From positions 372,001 to 436,000 of the forward strand of contig NZ_KB907307.1 in NCBI RefSeq assembly GCF_000381925.1: a DNA stretch of 64,000 bases. Direction: 5' to 3'. This DNA is from Nocardia sp. BMG111209 (GTDB lineage: Bacteria > Actinomycetota > Actinomycetes > Mycobacteriales > Mycobacteriaceae). The notes under the pieces are model-generated. The model searched no databases. It saw nothing but the letters and a program-made list of their open reading frames with translations, and was not told where the DNA came from. The translations under genes and the position numbers were made by a program. Below, in pieces: positions 33,261-41,629 of this stretch (positions are counted from its first letter, which is position 1; every line of letters begins with the position of its first letter).

Positions 33261-33758
33261 ATGACGGGTCAGGGTGTGGGTGGGCCGGGGGGCGGCCGTT
33301 CGTCGAACGTCGATGCGCTGGAGGTCGATGCCGGGATCACGGCCTTCAGTACCTTGGGTGACATTCGGTACAGCGATGCGCATCTGCTGCGGACCGACCG
33401 GGTTGCCGATCGATCGGCCGAGCAGTGGGCCCGTGCGATTCTCGAGGAGGTGCCCGGTGATGTGCGGGCCGGGCTGGAGCGTGCGTGGGGGTCGATCGGT
33501 TTGCAGCGCTCGGCATTCGGCGCCGATCGATCCGTCGCGGGCTGGCCGATCGCATATTCCTGCCCCGAATATGTTCTGCTGCAAGCCGTGTCCAGCTACG
33601 GGTTCGATGGGCAGTTGCTGTTCCGTTGTGGTGAAAGTGGCGTGCTGGTCGCGACTTTCGTGCAATTCCGTGAGGACGGCGCGCGAGCCTTCTGGGAGCG
33701 GGCGGTGGCCGGACATCTCCGGTTCGTCCGGTCGTTGCTGGAGGCTCGGGCCGGATAG
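33261..33758 (+). CDS. Protein of unknown function, likely TetR-controlled
   Basis: 165 residues. GGGAG lies 6 bases before the ATG. After a Gly-rich start come SDAHLLRTDRVADRSAEQWARAILEEVPGDVRAGL and a beta-rich second half (GQLLFRCGESGVLVATFVQF), ending in HLRFVRSLLEARAG. The pattern recalls small SRPBCC-like or DUF2867-like proteins, which may bind a hydrophobic ligand, but I cannot place it firmly. It is the likely target of the divergent TetR gene through the dyad at 33183. Confidence 0.75.
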   Translation: MTGQGVGGPGGGRSSNVDALEVDAGITAFSTLGDIRYSDAHLLRTDRVADRSAEQWARAILEEVPGDVRAGLERAWGSIGLQRSAFGADRSVAGWPIAYSCPEYVLLQAVSSYGFDGQLLFRCGESGVLVATFVQFREDGARAFWERAVAGHLRFVRSLLEARAG

Positions 33759-33779
33759 TTGCCGGACGAGCCTCGGGGG

Positions 33780-34262
33780 TCAGATCGGCCGGGGTTCGGT
33801 TTCCGGAGTTGCGGGGAGGCGGACCGTTTGGCCGTAGGCGTGGACGAAACGGTCGAACAGCGCCAGGAGGCGCTCGCGTTCGGTGTCGTCCAATTCGGCG
33901 AGTGCGACGTCGTAGCAGTGCAGCATGGCGTGGACGGCCTGTTCGAATTGTTCCATGCCGGTGGGTGTGGCATCGATCAGGTGGGCGTTTGCGCCGTCCT
34001 CCCGGTAGCGGCGCAGCAGGCCCGTTGCCAGGGCCGCGTTGACCTGCCGGTTGACCGTCGAGCGTTCCAGGCCGAGTTCGTCGGCGATGGCGCGCAGTGT
34101 GCGCGGTATCCGGTCGTTGAACAGCCACAACAGGCGCAGGTCGGCGGTGCCGAGGGGGGAGTTCTGCTCCTGGAGTCTGCGGTGGCGATCCAGGAGGGAC
34201 AGAGTTGCCGCCAGGTATCTGCTGTCTGTCGTCCCGGCGTCCATTGCGGAAGTTCTGTCCAT
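33780..34262 (-). CDS. MarR-family regulator
   Basis: 160 residues. Winged helix-turn-helix in the middle (LGTADLRLLWLFNDRIPRTLRAIADELGLERSTVNRQVNAALATGLLRRY), flanked by dimerisation helices. GAGGG precedes ATG 34262 by 8 bases. It is divergent from an MFS exporter gene. The 100-base gap holds two copies of TGTGTA-N3-TACACA, the expected operator type, so it most likely represses the exporter until a drug or metabolite binds. Confidence 0.9.
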   Translation of the reverse strand: MDRTSAMDAGTTDSRYLAATLSLLDRHRRLQEQNSPLGTADLRLLWLFNDRIPRTLRAIADELGLERSTVNRQVNAALATGLLRRYREDGANAHLIDATPTGMEQFEQAVHAMLHCYDVALAELDDTERERLLALFDRFVHAYGQTVRLPATPETEPRPI

Positions 34263-34296
34263 GATCGTCGCCCTCGTCGCTCGCGTCGTTGCGGAT

Positions 34297-34336
34297 GTGT
34301 GTAATCTACACACCAGGTGGATGTGTACATTACACA
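34297..34336. promoter_or_regulatory. Twin operators TGTGTA-N3-TACACA
   Basis: Site one: TGTGTA-ATC-TACACA (34298-34312, extended by one G/C pair). Site two: TGTGTA-CAT-TACACA (34322-34336). Starts are 24 bases apart, so nearly the same helix face. They lie between the MarR and MFS genes. Confidence 0.8.
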
Positions 34337-34362
34337 CCCGGTGTGGGATGGAGGGCTTTTCG

Positions 34363-35832
34363 GTGCAGAAGACATCTACGGAGGGCGGTAGCACGACGGG
34401 CGGGGTGAATCCCTGGCTGATCGTGACGGTTCTCGGCTTTTCCGGGTTGTGTGCGGCGCTGATGCAGTCGTTGGTCATCCCGATCCAGAGTGAGCTGCCG
34501 CATTTGCTGGGCACGTCGGCGAGCAATGCCTCGTGGGTGCTGACCGCGACCCTGCTCGGCGGTGCGGTGGCGATGCCGGTGGCCGGGCGGCTGGCCGATA
34601 TGTTCGGCAAGCGGCCGGTGCTGGTCGCGTCCGCGGCCCTGCTGCTGGTCGGCTCGCTGGTGTGCGCGATGTCCAGCTCGCTGGTGCCGATGCTCGTCGG
34701 CCGTGTGCTGCAAGGTATTTCGCTGGGATACATCCCGGTGGCGATCAGTTTCGTGCGTGAGGTCGTGCCGGCGCGGCTGGTCAATTCCGCGACCGCCTCG
34801 ATCAGTGCGACGCTGGGTGTCGGTGGTGCGCTGGGACTGCCGCTGGCGGCGTGGATCGCGCAGGATCACAACTGGCATGCGCTGTTCTGGGTTTCGTCGG
34901 TGCTCGCGGCGGTGGTGACGGTGCTGTCGCTGGTGGCGTTGCCGCATGTGCGCGACGGACATTCGGCGCATCTGGATGTGGTCGGTGCGGTCGGCCTGGC
35001 CGTCGGATTGGTGGCGGTGCTGGTCGGGGTGTCGAAGGGTAACGACTGGGGCTGGACCTCGGGGCGCACCCTCGGACTGGTCGTCGGTGGTGTGGTGGTG
35101 CTGCTGGCTTGGGCCGCTTTCGAATTGCGGCACAGTGATCCGCTGGTCGACCTGCGGACGACCGCGGTCCGGCCGGTGCTGATGACGAATATCGCGGCGC
35201 TGTTGATCGGGTTCGGCATGATGGCGCAGTCGATCGTCGTGCCGCAGTTGCTGGAGATGCCCGCGCGAACCGGGTACGGGCTCGGGCAGAGTGTGCTCGC
35301 GGCCGGATTGTGGTTCGCCCCTGCGGGTTTGATGATGATGCTGTTCGCGCCGGTGTCGAGCTTCCTGCTGACCCGGTTCGGCGGCCGGATCGCACTCGCA
35401 CTCGGTGCCGCGGTGCTGGCGCTCGGATACGTCTGTGGCGCAGTGCTGTTGGACGCACCGTGGCAGCTGATGCTCGCTACCTGCATTGCATCGGCCGGTG
35501 TCGGGATCGGATACGCGGCGATGCCGACGATCATCCTGGAGAACGTGCCGGGACGCGAAGCCGCGTCGAGCGTCGGTGTCAACTCGCTGATGCGCTCGGT
35601 CGGCACCACCATCGCCGGTGCGGTGATGAGCGTCGTACTCACCAGCAAGACAACCGTTTTCGCGCCGGGGCTGCCGGAGATCCCGACGCTGGACGCGTTC
35701 CGGTTGTGCTTCATCGTCGGTGCTGTCGCTGCTGCCGTCGGTGCGGTCGTGGCGCTGCTGGTGCCCGGCCGTGTACGCCGCGCCGAGGTGGCGGTCGATG
35801 TCGAGGCGGTGCCGGAGCCGGCCGTTCGATGA
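34363..35832 (+). CDS. MFS drug exporter, 14-helix DHA2 type
   Basis: 489 residues, about 14 membrane helices. Motif A GRLADMFGKRPVL lies after helix 2, and GRVLQGISLG and the motif C-like ASISATLGVGGALGLPLAAW follow, typical of proton-driven multidrug exporters. GTG 34363 is chosen because GGAGGG lies 7 bases upstream; the ATG at 34348 has none. Regulated by the divergent MarR gene through twin operators. Confidence 0.92.
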   Translation: MQKTSTEGGSTTGGVNPWLIVTVLGFSGLCAALMQSLVIPIQSELPHLLGTSASNASWVLTATLLGGAVAMPVAGRLADMFGKRPVLVASAALLLVGSLVCAMSSSLVPMLVGRVLQGISLGYIPVAISFVREVVPARLVNSATASISATLGVGGALGLPLAAWIAQDHNWHALFWVSSVLAAVVTVLSLVALPHVRDGHSAHLDVVGAVGLAVGLVAVLVGVSKGNDWGWTSGRTLGLVVGGVVVLLAWAAFELRHSDPLVDLRTTAVRPVLMTNIAALLIGFGMMAQSIVVPQLLEMPARTGYGLGQSVLAAGLWFAPAGLMMMLFAPVSSFLLTRFGGRIALALGAAVLALGYVCGAVLLDAPWQLMLATCIASAGVGIGYAAMPTIILENVPGREAASSVGVNSLMRSVGTTIAGAVMSVVLTSKTTVFAPGLPEIPTLDAFRLCFIVGAVAAAVGAVVALLVPGRVRRAEVAVDVEAVPEPAVR

Positions 35833-35953
35833 GTGCGGCCGACGCGGCCGAACTTGTTGCGAACTATCGGAGTGTGGGCTGCGGGCCGCGCCTCATGGCG
35901 CGGCGACGTGATCGCGGCGCGGGAGATCGCCGGAGCCGGGCCGAGATTCGGGG

Positions 35954-35985
35954 TTGCATCCGGTACCCGGGTACGGGCTTACCGT
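35954..35985 (+). promoter_or_regulatory. MerR-type promoter with palindrome GTACCCGGGTAC
   Basis: -35 TTGCAT (35954-35959), a long 20-base spacer holding a perfect 12-base palindrome (35963-35974), and a TACCGT -10 (35980-35985). Overlong spacers with a central dyad are the hallmark of MerR-controlled promoters. The predicted start of transcription falls at or next to the ATG at 35992. Confidence 0.65.
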
Positions 35986-35991
35986 GAGGTC

Positions 35992-36336
35992 ATGACCGAC
36001 AACGACCGGTACGCGCAGCTGACGTCGCTCGCGGCGTGCACGCTGCCGACGGCACAGCGCCCGACCCGTCTGGCCGAGTTCGACGACTTCTTCGGCCGCG
36101 CGGTGGCCGCCACGGCACGCCCGTCGGCGACGCGGCTGGAGTTGCGGCTGCGCGCGGACGGGGACGCCGAACGGATGGGCCGGGATCTGGCGGCCCGCGA
36201 GTCGACGTGCTGTGCGTTCTTCACCTTCACCTTCACTGCGGACGCGGCGGGCACGGTGATGGGAATCGAGGTCCCCGTCACACATCTCGACATCCTCGAC
36301 GCGCTCGCCGTGCGTGTGGCGGGAGCGGGCCGGTGA
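35992..36336 (+). CDS. Small protein with Cys-Cys motif, co-transcribed with a MerR regulator
   Basis: 114 residues, no named domain. An N-terminal CTLPTAQRPTRLAEFDDFF and a central AARESTCCAFFTFTFTAD suggest a compact metal-binding fold with three cysteines. ATG 35992 lies 6 bases after a MerR-type -10 element, so the message may lack a leader. Its stop overlaps the MerR GTG start by 4 bases. A metal or thiol-stress role is inferred from partner and cysteines. Confidence 0.78.
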   Translation: MTDNDRYAQLTSLAACTLPTAQRPTRLAEFDDFFGRAVAATARPSATRLELRLRADGDAERMGRDLAARESTCCAFFTFTFTADAAGTVMGIEVPVTHLDILDALAVRVAGAGR

Positions 36337-36764
36337 CGGGGTTGCGTAGCGGGGAGCTGGCGGCCGCGGCGGGGGTGAATCCGCAGACGCTGCGCTATTA
36401 CGAGCGCCGCGGCCTGCTGGCCGAACCCGACCGATCCCCGGGCGGGCACCGCATGTATCCGGAGCGAGCGGTCACGATTCTGCGGGTGATCAAGGCCGCC
36501 CAGCGTCTCGGGTTCACCCTCGACGAGGTCGCCGACCTGCTGGCGGGTACCCGCTACGGGCATCGGCAGCGTCCCGACACCGGGTTGCACGTCCGTGCCA
36601 CCGCGAAACTCGCCGAGGTCGACGCCGCGCTCGCGGAACTGACCGCGGTGCGTGACACCCTGCGCGCGGCGTTGGCCGCCGGATGTGACGATCTGATCGA
36701 ATGCAGCGAAAACCCGTGCTGCCCGGTCCCGTTCGACTCCCGTCGAGCATCGGCACTCCCGTAG
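36333..36764 (+). CDS. MerR-family metal-type regulator
   Basis: 143 residues. N-terminal winged HTH (LAAAAGVNPQTLRYYERRGLLAEPDRSPGGHRMY), a long dimerisation helix and a cysteine-rich end, GCDDLIECSENPCCPVPF. These cysteines are where MerR proteins bind mercury or other thiol-loving metals. It probably twists the long-spacer promoter at 35954 to switch on its own two-gene operon. No transporter or reductase is in the operon, so resistance would rest on the small Cys-Cys protein or on distant genes. Confidence 0.92.
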   Translation: MTGLRSGELAAAAGVNPQTLRYYERRGLLAEPDRSPGGHRMYPERAVTILRVIKAAQRLGFTLDEVADLLAGTRYGHRQRPDTGLHVRATAKLAEVDAALAELTAVRDTLRAALAAGCDDLIECSENPCCPVPFDSRRASALP

Positions 36765-36806
36765 CGAATCGATATCGAGGATCGGCGCGTATTCCGGGCG
36801 GCCGAT

Positions 36807-36831
36807 GTTTGAACATCCGCTTTACCGGTAT
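36807..36831 (+). promoter_or_regulatory. Probable group 3 sigma (SigF/SigB-type) promoter
   Basis: GTTT (36807-36810), 15 bases, CGGTAT (36826-36831), close to the GTTT...GGGTAT consensus of SigF/SigB-like factors, 77 bases before the sigma gene. A second GGGTAT follows at 36836. It fits self-regulation. Confidence 0.5.
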
Positions 36832-36907
36832 CCGGGGGTATCGGCGGCGTGCCCGTCGCAGGGTGCAACGGTGCGCCTTCTCTCGCTCGGCTTCGGAGGT
36901 TCCACCC

Positions 36908-37744
36908 ATGACCGGCGCACTCGACACCCCGCAGACCACCACCGCGAACACGTCCCGGCGTGGCCACGACTCCTACGACGGGATCGAGCCCCGGCTCGTG
37001 GAATTGGCCGCCCTGGACCCCGCCGACCGGCGCTGGGCCCGATTGCGGGAGGAGATCATCACCCGCTGCCTGCCCCTGGCCGAGCACATCGCCCGCCGGT
37101 ACTCCGGCCGCGGGGAGCAGTACGACGACCTGTTGCAGGTCGCTCGCTGCGGGCTGCTCGAGGCGGTGGGCCGGTTCGATCCCGCGCGCGGGACGACGTT
37201 CGTGTCGTTCGCGGTGCCGACGATCATGGGTGAGGTGCGACGGCACTTCCGCGACCGTACCTGGGCCGTGCGGGTGCCCCGGCGGTTGAAGGAACTGCGC
37301 GTGCACCTGCACGCGGCCGGCCCGGTGCTGATGCAACAGCTGGGCCGGATGCCGACCGTGACGGAACTGGCCGATCACCTCGGTCTGGACCGGGACGAGG
37401 TCGTGCAGGCGATGATCGCGTCGAACGGCTACGACACCGACGCCCTGGATCCCGGTACCGACAGCGACGACGAGCGCTTCTCGTCCCCGATGCGGCGGCT
37501 GGCGGCCGTGGAACCCTGCTACGGCCTGATCGAGGACGCCATGACGGTCCGGCCGCTGCTGGCCGGGTTGTCCGACCGTGACCGCGACATCCTGACCTGG
37601 CGATACTTCGAGGGCGAAACCCAGTCCCAGATCGCGGCCCGCCTCGGCGTCTCGCAGATGCAGATCTCCCGCCACCTGACCCGCATCCTCACCACAGTGC
37701 GCATCCTGGCCACCGCCGACGCGCCACTACTCGAAACAGCCTGA
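36908..37744 (+). CDS. Group 3 RNA polymerase sigma factor (SigF/SigB family)
   Basis: 278 residues. Region 2 (RGEQYDDLLQVARCGLLEAVGRFDPARGTTFVSFAVPTIMGEVRRHFRD), region 3 (RMPTVTELADHLGLDRDEV) and region 4 with a helix-turn-helix (TQSQIAARLGVSQMQISRHLTRIL) are clear. It directs polymerase to stress or late-growth promoters. GGAGG lies 7 bases before the ATG. No anti-sigma or anti-anti-sigma gene is adjacent, which is unusual for this group; control may come from elsewhere. The phosphatase at 48978 is a possible but unproven member of such a pathway. Confidence 0.94.
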   Translation: MTGALDTPQTTTANTSRRGHDSYDGIEPRLVELAALDPADRRWARLREEIITRCLPLAEHIARRYSGRGEQYDDLLQVARCGLLEAVGRFDPARGTTFVSFAVPTIMGEVRRHFRDRTWAVRVPRRLKELRVHLHAAGPVLMQQLGRMPTVTELADHLGLDRDEVVQAMIASNGYDTDALDPGTDSDDERFSSPMRRLAAVEPCYGLIEDAMTVRPLLAGLSDRDRDILTWRYFEGETQSQIAARLGVSQMQISRHLTRILTTVRILATADAPLLETA

Positions 37745-37775
37745 GCGGCACGGCTTCCGAGAGGACTTCGCCGGA

Positions 37776-38375
37776 TTACGACGGTGGTTCCGGATTCCGC
37801 CGGGACAGTGTCTCCAGTCCGGCGATCAGTACGTCGAGGCCCTGTTCGAAGCGGGTGTCCGGTGTCACGGTGAGTGGGTGGGGTAGTCCCTCGACGGCTT
37901 GTTCGAAGGTCACCGAGCCCATGACGAAGATCATCAGGAGGATTCGGGCCGATTCCCGCCGGGTGGGTGGTACTCCGGCGTCGACGACGAGTTGCTGCAT
38001 CAGCGAATCGACTTGCTGTGCGGCGCCTTTCGCGGGGTGGGTCTGCAGAACCTCGGCGATACCGTCGATTCCGAGCATCGCCCGGCGCGCGCTGCGGGCG
38101 AATACGCGGACCCGCTCCTGCCACGTTCCGGTGCAGGGTAATTCGACGGTGGCCAAGGTGGCCTCGGCTACCAGGTTCAGCAGTTGTGCCTTGTCGTCGA
38201 CGTGGTGGTACATGGCGGTGGTCGACAGGCCCAGTTCCTTGGCCAGGGCTCGTACGGTGACGCTGCGGATGCCGCCGGCTTCGGCGACCCGGACCGCGGC
38301 GGCGACGATGATGTCGCGGTCGAGTTCGCCGTAGCGCAGCGACTTCGCCTTCGGATTCGAGGGGCCCGTCGTCAT
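37776..38375 (-). CDS. TetR-family regulator
   Basis: 199 residues. HTH at about 40-62 (TVRALAKELGLSTTAMYHHVDDKAQ); the C-terminal half is of the tetracycline-repressor type. Its ATG overlaps the stop of the maleylpyruvate isomerase homologue by 4 bases, so the two are translated from one message. The inverted repeat at 39245 in front of that operon is a likely autoregulatory site. Confidence 0.9.
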   Translation of the reverse strand: MTTGPSNPKAKSLRYGELDRDIIVAAAVRVAEAGGIRSVTVRALAKELGLSTTAMYHHVDDKAQLLNLVAEATLATVELPCTGTWQERVRVFARSARRAMLGIDGIAEVLQTHPAKGAAQQVDSLMQQLVVDAGVPPTRRESARILLMIFVMGSVTFEQAVEGLPHPLTVTPDTRFEQGLDVLIAGLETLSRRNPEPPS

Positions 38376-39127
38376 ATCGCCAGGCTCCTCCACCAGGTGA
38401 CGATGGTGTCGTCGCCGTTGGATGTCAGGGTCCCGTCGGGGACTCGGTTCCATATCCACAACAGCAGGTCGGAGGCCGATGCCACCAGTTCGACGGTGGG
38501 AGCGCCGGGATCGCGGTGGTCCCCGGCCGGGATGAGCGACAGGACCCGTGTGTCATCGATATCGGTGGGGGACAACAGGACCGACGTCACCGGTGGGGGC
38601 TGGGGGACGGCGTGCAACATCAGGGGCAGGAATTCCTCGGCGTATTCGTCGATCCCGTCCAGGGCGAGCCGCGCATCGATGACGGTGCGGTCCGCACCGG
38701 CGGCGTTCTCCGCGTCCGTGCGGTGGATCGCCACCTCCAAGGCCGCCTTGCGCCGCCACCAGACACTGGGGAACGGGCCCCGGATCGGTGTCCAGACCGG
38801 ATGATCGGGCGGTGTCGCCTCCAGCGCGGACAGTAGCTCCTCGAGCGATTCGTCCGACCAGCGCAGTAGTTCGCCGCGGTCGGCGGGCCCGGGTGGCAGG
38901 ATGCGTTCCTGCGCAGTGAGTCCGGCCGATACGCACGTGGTCATCCACCGATTCGCACCGGCGACATGGGCGACCACGTCACCCAGGGTCCAGCCGGGGC
39001 AGGTGGGAACGGGCAGCTCGAGATCATGGCGGGTTGCGATGGCCGCCAGCGCTTTACCGTCGGTCTCGATCGACGCGAGGTAGTCGACAGTACTTCTCGA
39101 CGATCCTGCGGCCTGGGGTGTGGTCAT
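38372..39127 (-). CDS. Maleylpyruvate isomerase family (DinB-like, mycothiol-type) protein
   Basis: 251 residues, longer than the copy at 11948. DinB-like helices with CPGWTLGDVVAHVAGANRWM; the later WWRRKAALEVAIHRTDAENA holds the second histidine ligand; a C-terminal alpha/beta domain follows (VLSLIPAGDHRDPGAPTVELVASASDLLLWIW), which resembles the MDMPI C-terminal domain. It may use mycothiol in an isomerase or detoxification step. ATG 39127 is chosen as the conserved start. First gene of a two-gene operon with a TetR regulator. Confidence 0.85.
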   Translation of the reverse strand: MTTPQAAGSSRSTVDYLASIETDGKALAAIATRHDLELPVPTCPGWTLGDVVAHVAGANRWMTTCVSAGLTAQERILPPGPADRGELLRWSDESLEELLSALEATPPDHPVWTPIRGPFPSVWWRRKAALEVAIHRTDAENAAGADRTVIDARLALDGIDEYAEEFLPLMLHAVPQPPPVTSVLLSPTDIDDTRVLSLIPAGDHRDPGAPTVELVASASDLLLWIWNRVPDGTLTSNGDDTIVTWWRSLAI

Positions 39128-39244
39128 TCGGTGGCCTTCCGTTGTGGTTCGCGTGCACCACGTCGACTCCTCGGCGGAGATTTTAACGCTGTACATTTCT
39201 GGCGGCAACGGCCGGCGGCTCGGTGCGGGTGGCCTCGGATTTAC

Positions 39245-39272
39245 ACCATACATCTGTCGGTAAGTGTATGGT
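39245..39272. promoter_or_regulatory. Inverted repeat ACCATACA-N12-TGTATGGT
   Basis: Perfect 8-base arms in the 194-base gap between divergent genes (39127 and 39322). The likely operator of the TetR protein encoded at 37776. The rest of the gap shows nothing else recognised. Confidence 0.65.
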
Positions 39273-39321
39273 CTTGGCAGACGTCGGTTGACGGGACCAC
39301 TCGTCCGAGAGGTTGTGCTCG

Positions 39322-40236
39322 ATGAGCGACTTGGTGATTCGCAAAATTCCGTGGACCTTCGACACGGCGGTGCCGTTTCGATGGCAGCCCGCCAATCCGC
39401 TGATGGGGATCTTCGGAAACGTGTTCACGTTCTTCGCCGTCCCGTTCGAGCAGTACATCATCGGTGCGCTGCGCGATGCGGAGCATTTGATCACCGACCC
39501 CGCCGTCGCCGCGGAATGCCGCGCCTTCGTACGGCAGGAGGCCCAGCACTCGTCGGCGCATCGTAAGCACCTGAACAGCTTGATTAAGCAGTACCCGGGG
39601 CTCGAGGAGACTCGGCGGGAGGTCACCGACCGCTTCGACGGCCTGCTGGCGACCCGGGGCATCGAGTTCCACGTCTCCTACATCGCCGACATCGAGGCGA
39701 CGTTCACCCCCTTGTTCAAAGTCTTTCTCGATCACCGTGATTCGATCTTCGGCGGGGGAGATCCGCGCGTCGCGTCGCTCATCCTGTGGCACTTCGTCGA
39801 GGAGATCGAGCATCGCAGTTCCGGGCTGGCGATTTGCGCGCACCTGACATCCAGCCGGTGGACCCGAACCCGGTTCGCTCCGGCGACGGCCGGGCATGTG
39901 CTCGGGGTGATCGAGACGATCACTCGCGGTTTCGACCGGCATGTGCCCGAGGCCGACCGTGGGATGTCTGCGTACCGGGCGATGCGGTCGGATGTGGTCC
40001 TGAGTGAGCTGCGGGCCCGGCTACGGCCCCGATTCCGCGGTCCTCGGCGAAATCCGCTGCCGGCGCGCATCTTTCACGATGTCTCTACCCGGGAACTCGC
40101 CGGGATGATCGGCCGGCTGATCGCCTCGCAGGCCCCGTATCACAATCCGGCCGACCAGCCGCTGCCGGAGTGGGCGGCCGTGTGGATGCGCGCCTACGAG
40201 CGCGGCGCCGACATGACCACGTTCTTCGGAAGGTAG
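39322..40236 (+). CDS. Metal-dependent hydrolase family (COG3687) ferritin-like diiron protein
   Basis: 304 residues. All-helical with a carboxylate-bridged metal pattern: FEQYIIGALRDAEH, RQEAQHSSAH, DIEATFTPLF and HFVEEIEHRSSG supply Glu and His ligands as in ferritin-like diiron proteins. The database label 'predicted metal-dependent hydrolase' is historic; an oxygen-using activity is as likely. ATG 39322 has GAGAGG upstream. It shares a regulatory gap with the TetR/isomerase operon and is followed 63 bases later by a membrane protein gene. Confidence 0.85.
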   Translation: MSDLVIRKIPWTFDTAVPFRWQPANPLMGIFGNVFTFFAVPFEQYIIGALRDAEHLITDPAVAAECRAFVRQEAQHSSAHRKHLNSLIKQYPGLEETRREVTDRFDGLLATRGIEFHVSYIADIEATFTPLFKVFLDHRDSIFGGGDPRVASLILWHFVEEIEHRSSGLAICAHLTSSRWTRTRFAPATAGHVLGVIETITRGFDRHVPEADRGMSAYRAMRSDVVLSELRARLRPRFRGPRRNPLPARIFHDVSTRELAGMIGRLIASQAPYHNPADQPLPEWAAVWMRAYERGADMTTFFGR

Positions 40237-40299
40237 CAACCATGCGGACCTGTACACCCGATTTCGAGCAACTCGCAAGCCGGACAAGGGGTCTCGACT

Positions 40300-40899
40300 G
40301 TGACGGCAATGTCTTCGTCACGCTGCGGAGTCCGTTCTCGCTGGAGAACTGGACCATCGGTTCCCGCTCTGGGTGTCGTCCCCTATCTCAACATTCAGGC
40401 GTTCTCCCTCGGCCTTCCGTTCGGGATGGCGCTGATCACCCGGCTGACGTCGCGGCGACCGGGGCAGAGCCGCCGGAAAATCGCGCGTGATGTGCTGCTG
40501 GTCAGCCTCGGCGTATGGCCGATCGAATTCGTGTCGTCGGCTCCGGCGACGTTGATCAATCTTGCGGGCGTGTCCATCCAAACGGGGCGGCTGATCGCGA
40601 CCTGGCTGCTCATCGGTGCGGCCGGGATGACCACCATCGCAGCATTTCTCGGGGCCCACCGGTCGCGCCGGCGGAATTCGGCGAATGCCGGACGAGACTA
40701 CTTCGCACCGGCCTGCGTCGCCGTTTATCTGGTTGTGTGCATCGTGCTCTGGGGCGCGGCCCTGCCGGATTATCTGGCCGCACACCACGGCGTCACGGCG
40801 TCCGGCGCTCCGATCGGTTCGTTCCCGTATGCCGTTGTCACCGCTGTTCTGGCGGTGGCGCTCACGATCGGCGCCTACCTCCCGGCGCCATGGCCGTGA
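40300..40899 (+). CDS. Membrane protein of unknown function
   Basis: 199 residues with about five hydrophobic segments (near 25-45, 65-90, 95-115, 130-152 and 175-195). AAGGGG lies 9 bases before the GTG start, but the first ~24 residues are Arg/Ser-rich and a later start is possible. No motif is recognised. It follows the diiron protein gene in the same direction and precedes a TetR gene whose start is 53 bases after its stop. Confidence 0.6.
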   Translation: MTAMSSSRCGVRSRWRTGPSVPALGVVPYLNIQAFSLGLPFGMALITRLTSRRPGQSRRKIARDVLLVSLGVWPIEFVSSAPATLINLAGVSIQTGRLIATWLLIGAAGMTTIAAFLGAHRSRRRNSANAGRDYFAPACVAVYLVVCIVLWGAALPDYLAAHHGVTASGAPIGSFPYAVVTAVLAVALTIGAYLPAPWP

Positions 40900-40951
40900 G
40901 GCGGCCACCCGGTACCGTTTCGGGTATGGCCGAGACTGGTGTCGAGCGCTG

Positions 40952-41599
40952 ATGCGCACACACGGATGGTCGGGTGCGACGCCCGCCAGCGATGACGAAG
41001 CTGTCGAACGGATCCTGAATGCCGCCCGGCGTCGAATGGATCAGTCCGGTAAGGACTTCAACATCTCCGATGTGGCGCGCGATCTCGGGGTCACCCGCCA
41101 AACCGTGTATCGCTATTTCGCCGGCACCGACGCGTTGCTGATCGCGACCGCGGTCGCCGAAATCGGCCCTTTCCTGGACAGTCTCGCCGCTCATCTGGCC
41201 TCGATTCACGAACCGGCCGAAGCGGTCGTCGAAGGCATCGCCCATACGCTCGAGTGCCTGCCTGACGAGAAGTACGTGAGTCTGCTGCTCACTCCCGGCC
41301 GTGCCGGCGCATTCTCGGCGGGGGTCACCTCCGATGTGGCGTTGTCGTTCGGACGTGCCCTCGTGGAGCGGTTCGATGTCGACTGGCGCAGCGTCGGAAT
41401 CACCGACGACAACCTCGACGAGATGGTCGAGTTCATGCTCAGGATCTTCCAGTCCCTGGTCATCGACCCCGGCCGCCCGCCGCGCAGCGGTGCCGAATTG
41501 CGGGGGTTCCTCCGGCGCTGGGTCGCACCGGCGATCGGATCCACCCACGATGCCGCCTCGCCGTCCGGCGGCACCACGCCGGCCTGCCGCATTTCCTGA
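40952..41599 (+). CDS. TetR-family regulator
   Basis: 215 residues. HTH at about 40-62 (NISDVARDLGVTRQTVYRYFAGTDAL) and a helical C-terminal domain without a known ligand pattern. The ribosome site before ATG 40952 is weak (GAGCG). It lies directly upstream of the operon at 41762 and reads toward it, but the operators in that promoter match the site in front of another TetR gene (26823), so this protein is not necessarily the one that controls it. Confidence 0.9.
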   Translation: MRTHGWSGATPASDDEAVERILNAARRRMDQSGKDFNISDVARDLGVTRQTVYRYFAGTDALLIATAVAEIGPFLDSLAAHLASIHEPAEAVVEGIAHTLECLPDEKYVSLLLTPGRAGAFSAGVTSDVALSFGRALVERFDVDWRSVGITDDNLDEMVEFMLRIFQSLVIDPGRPPRSGAELRGFLRRWVAPAIGSTHDAASPSGGTTPACRIS

Positions 41600-41629
41600 G
41601 GCATCGGCGGGCGTCCGTCCGTCCGGACC

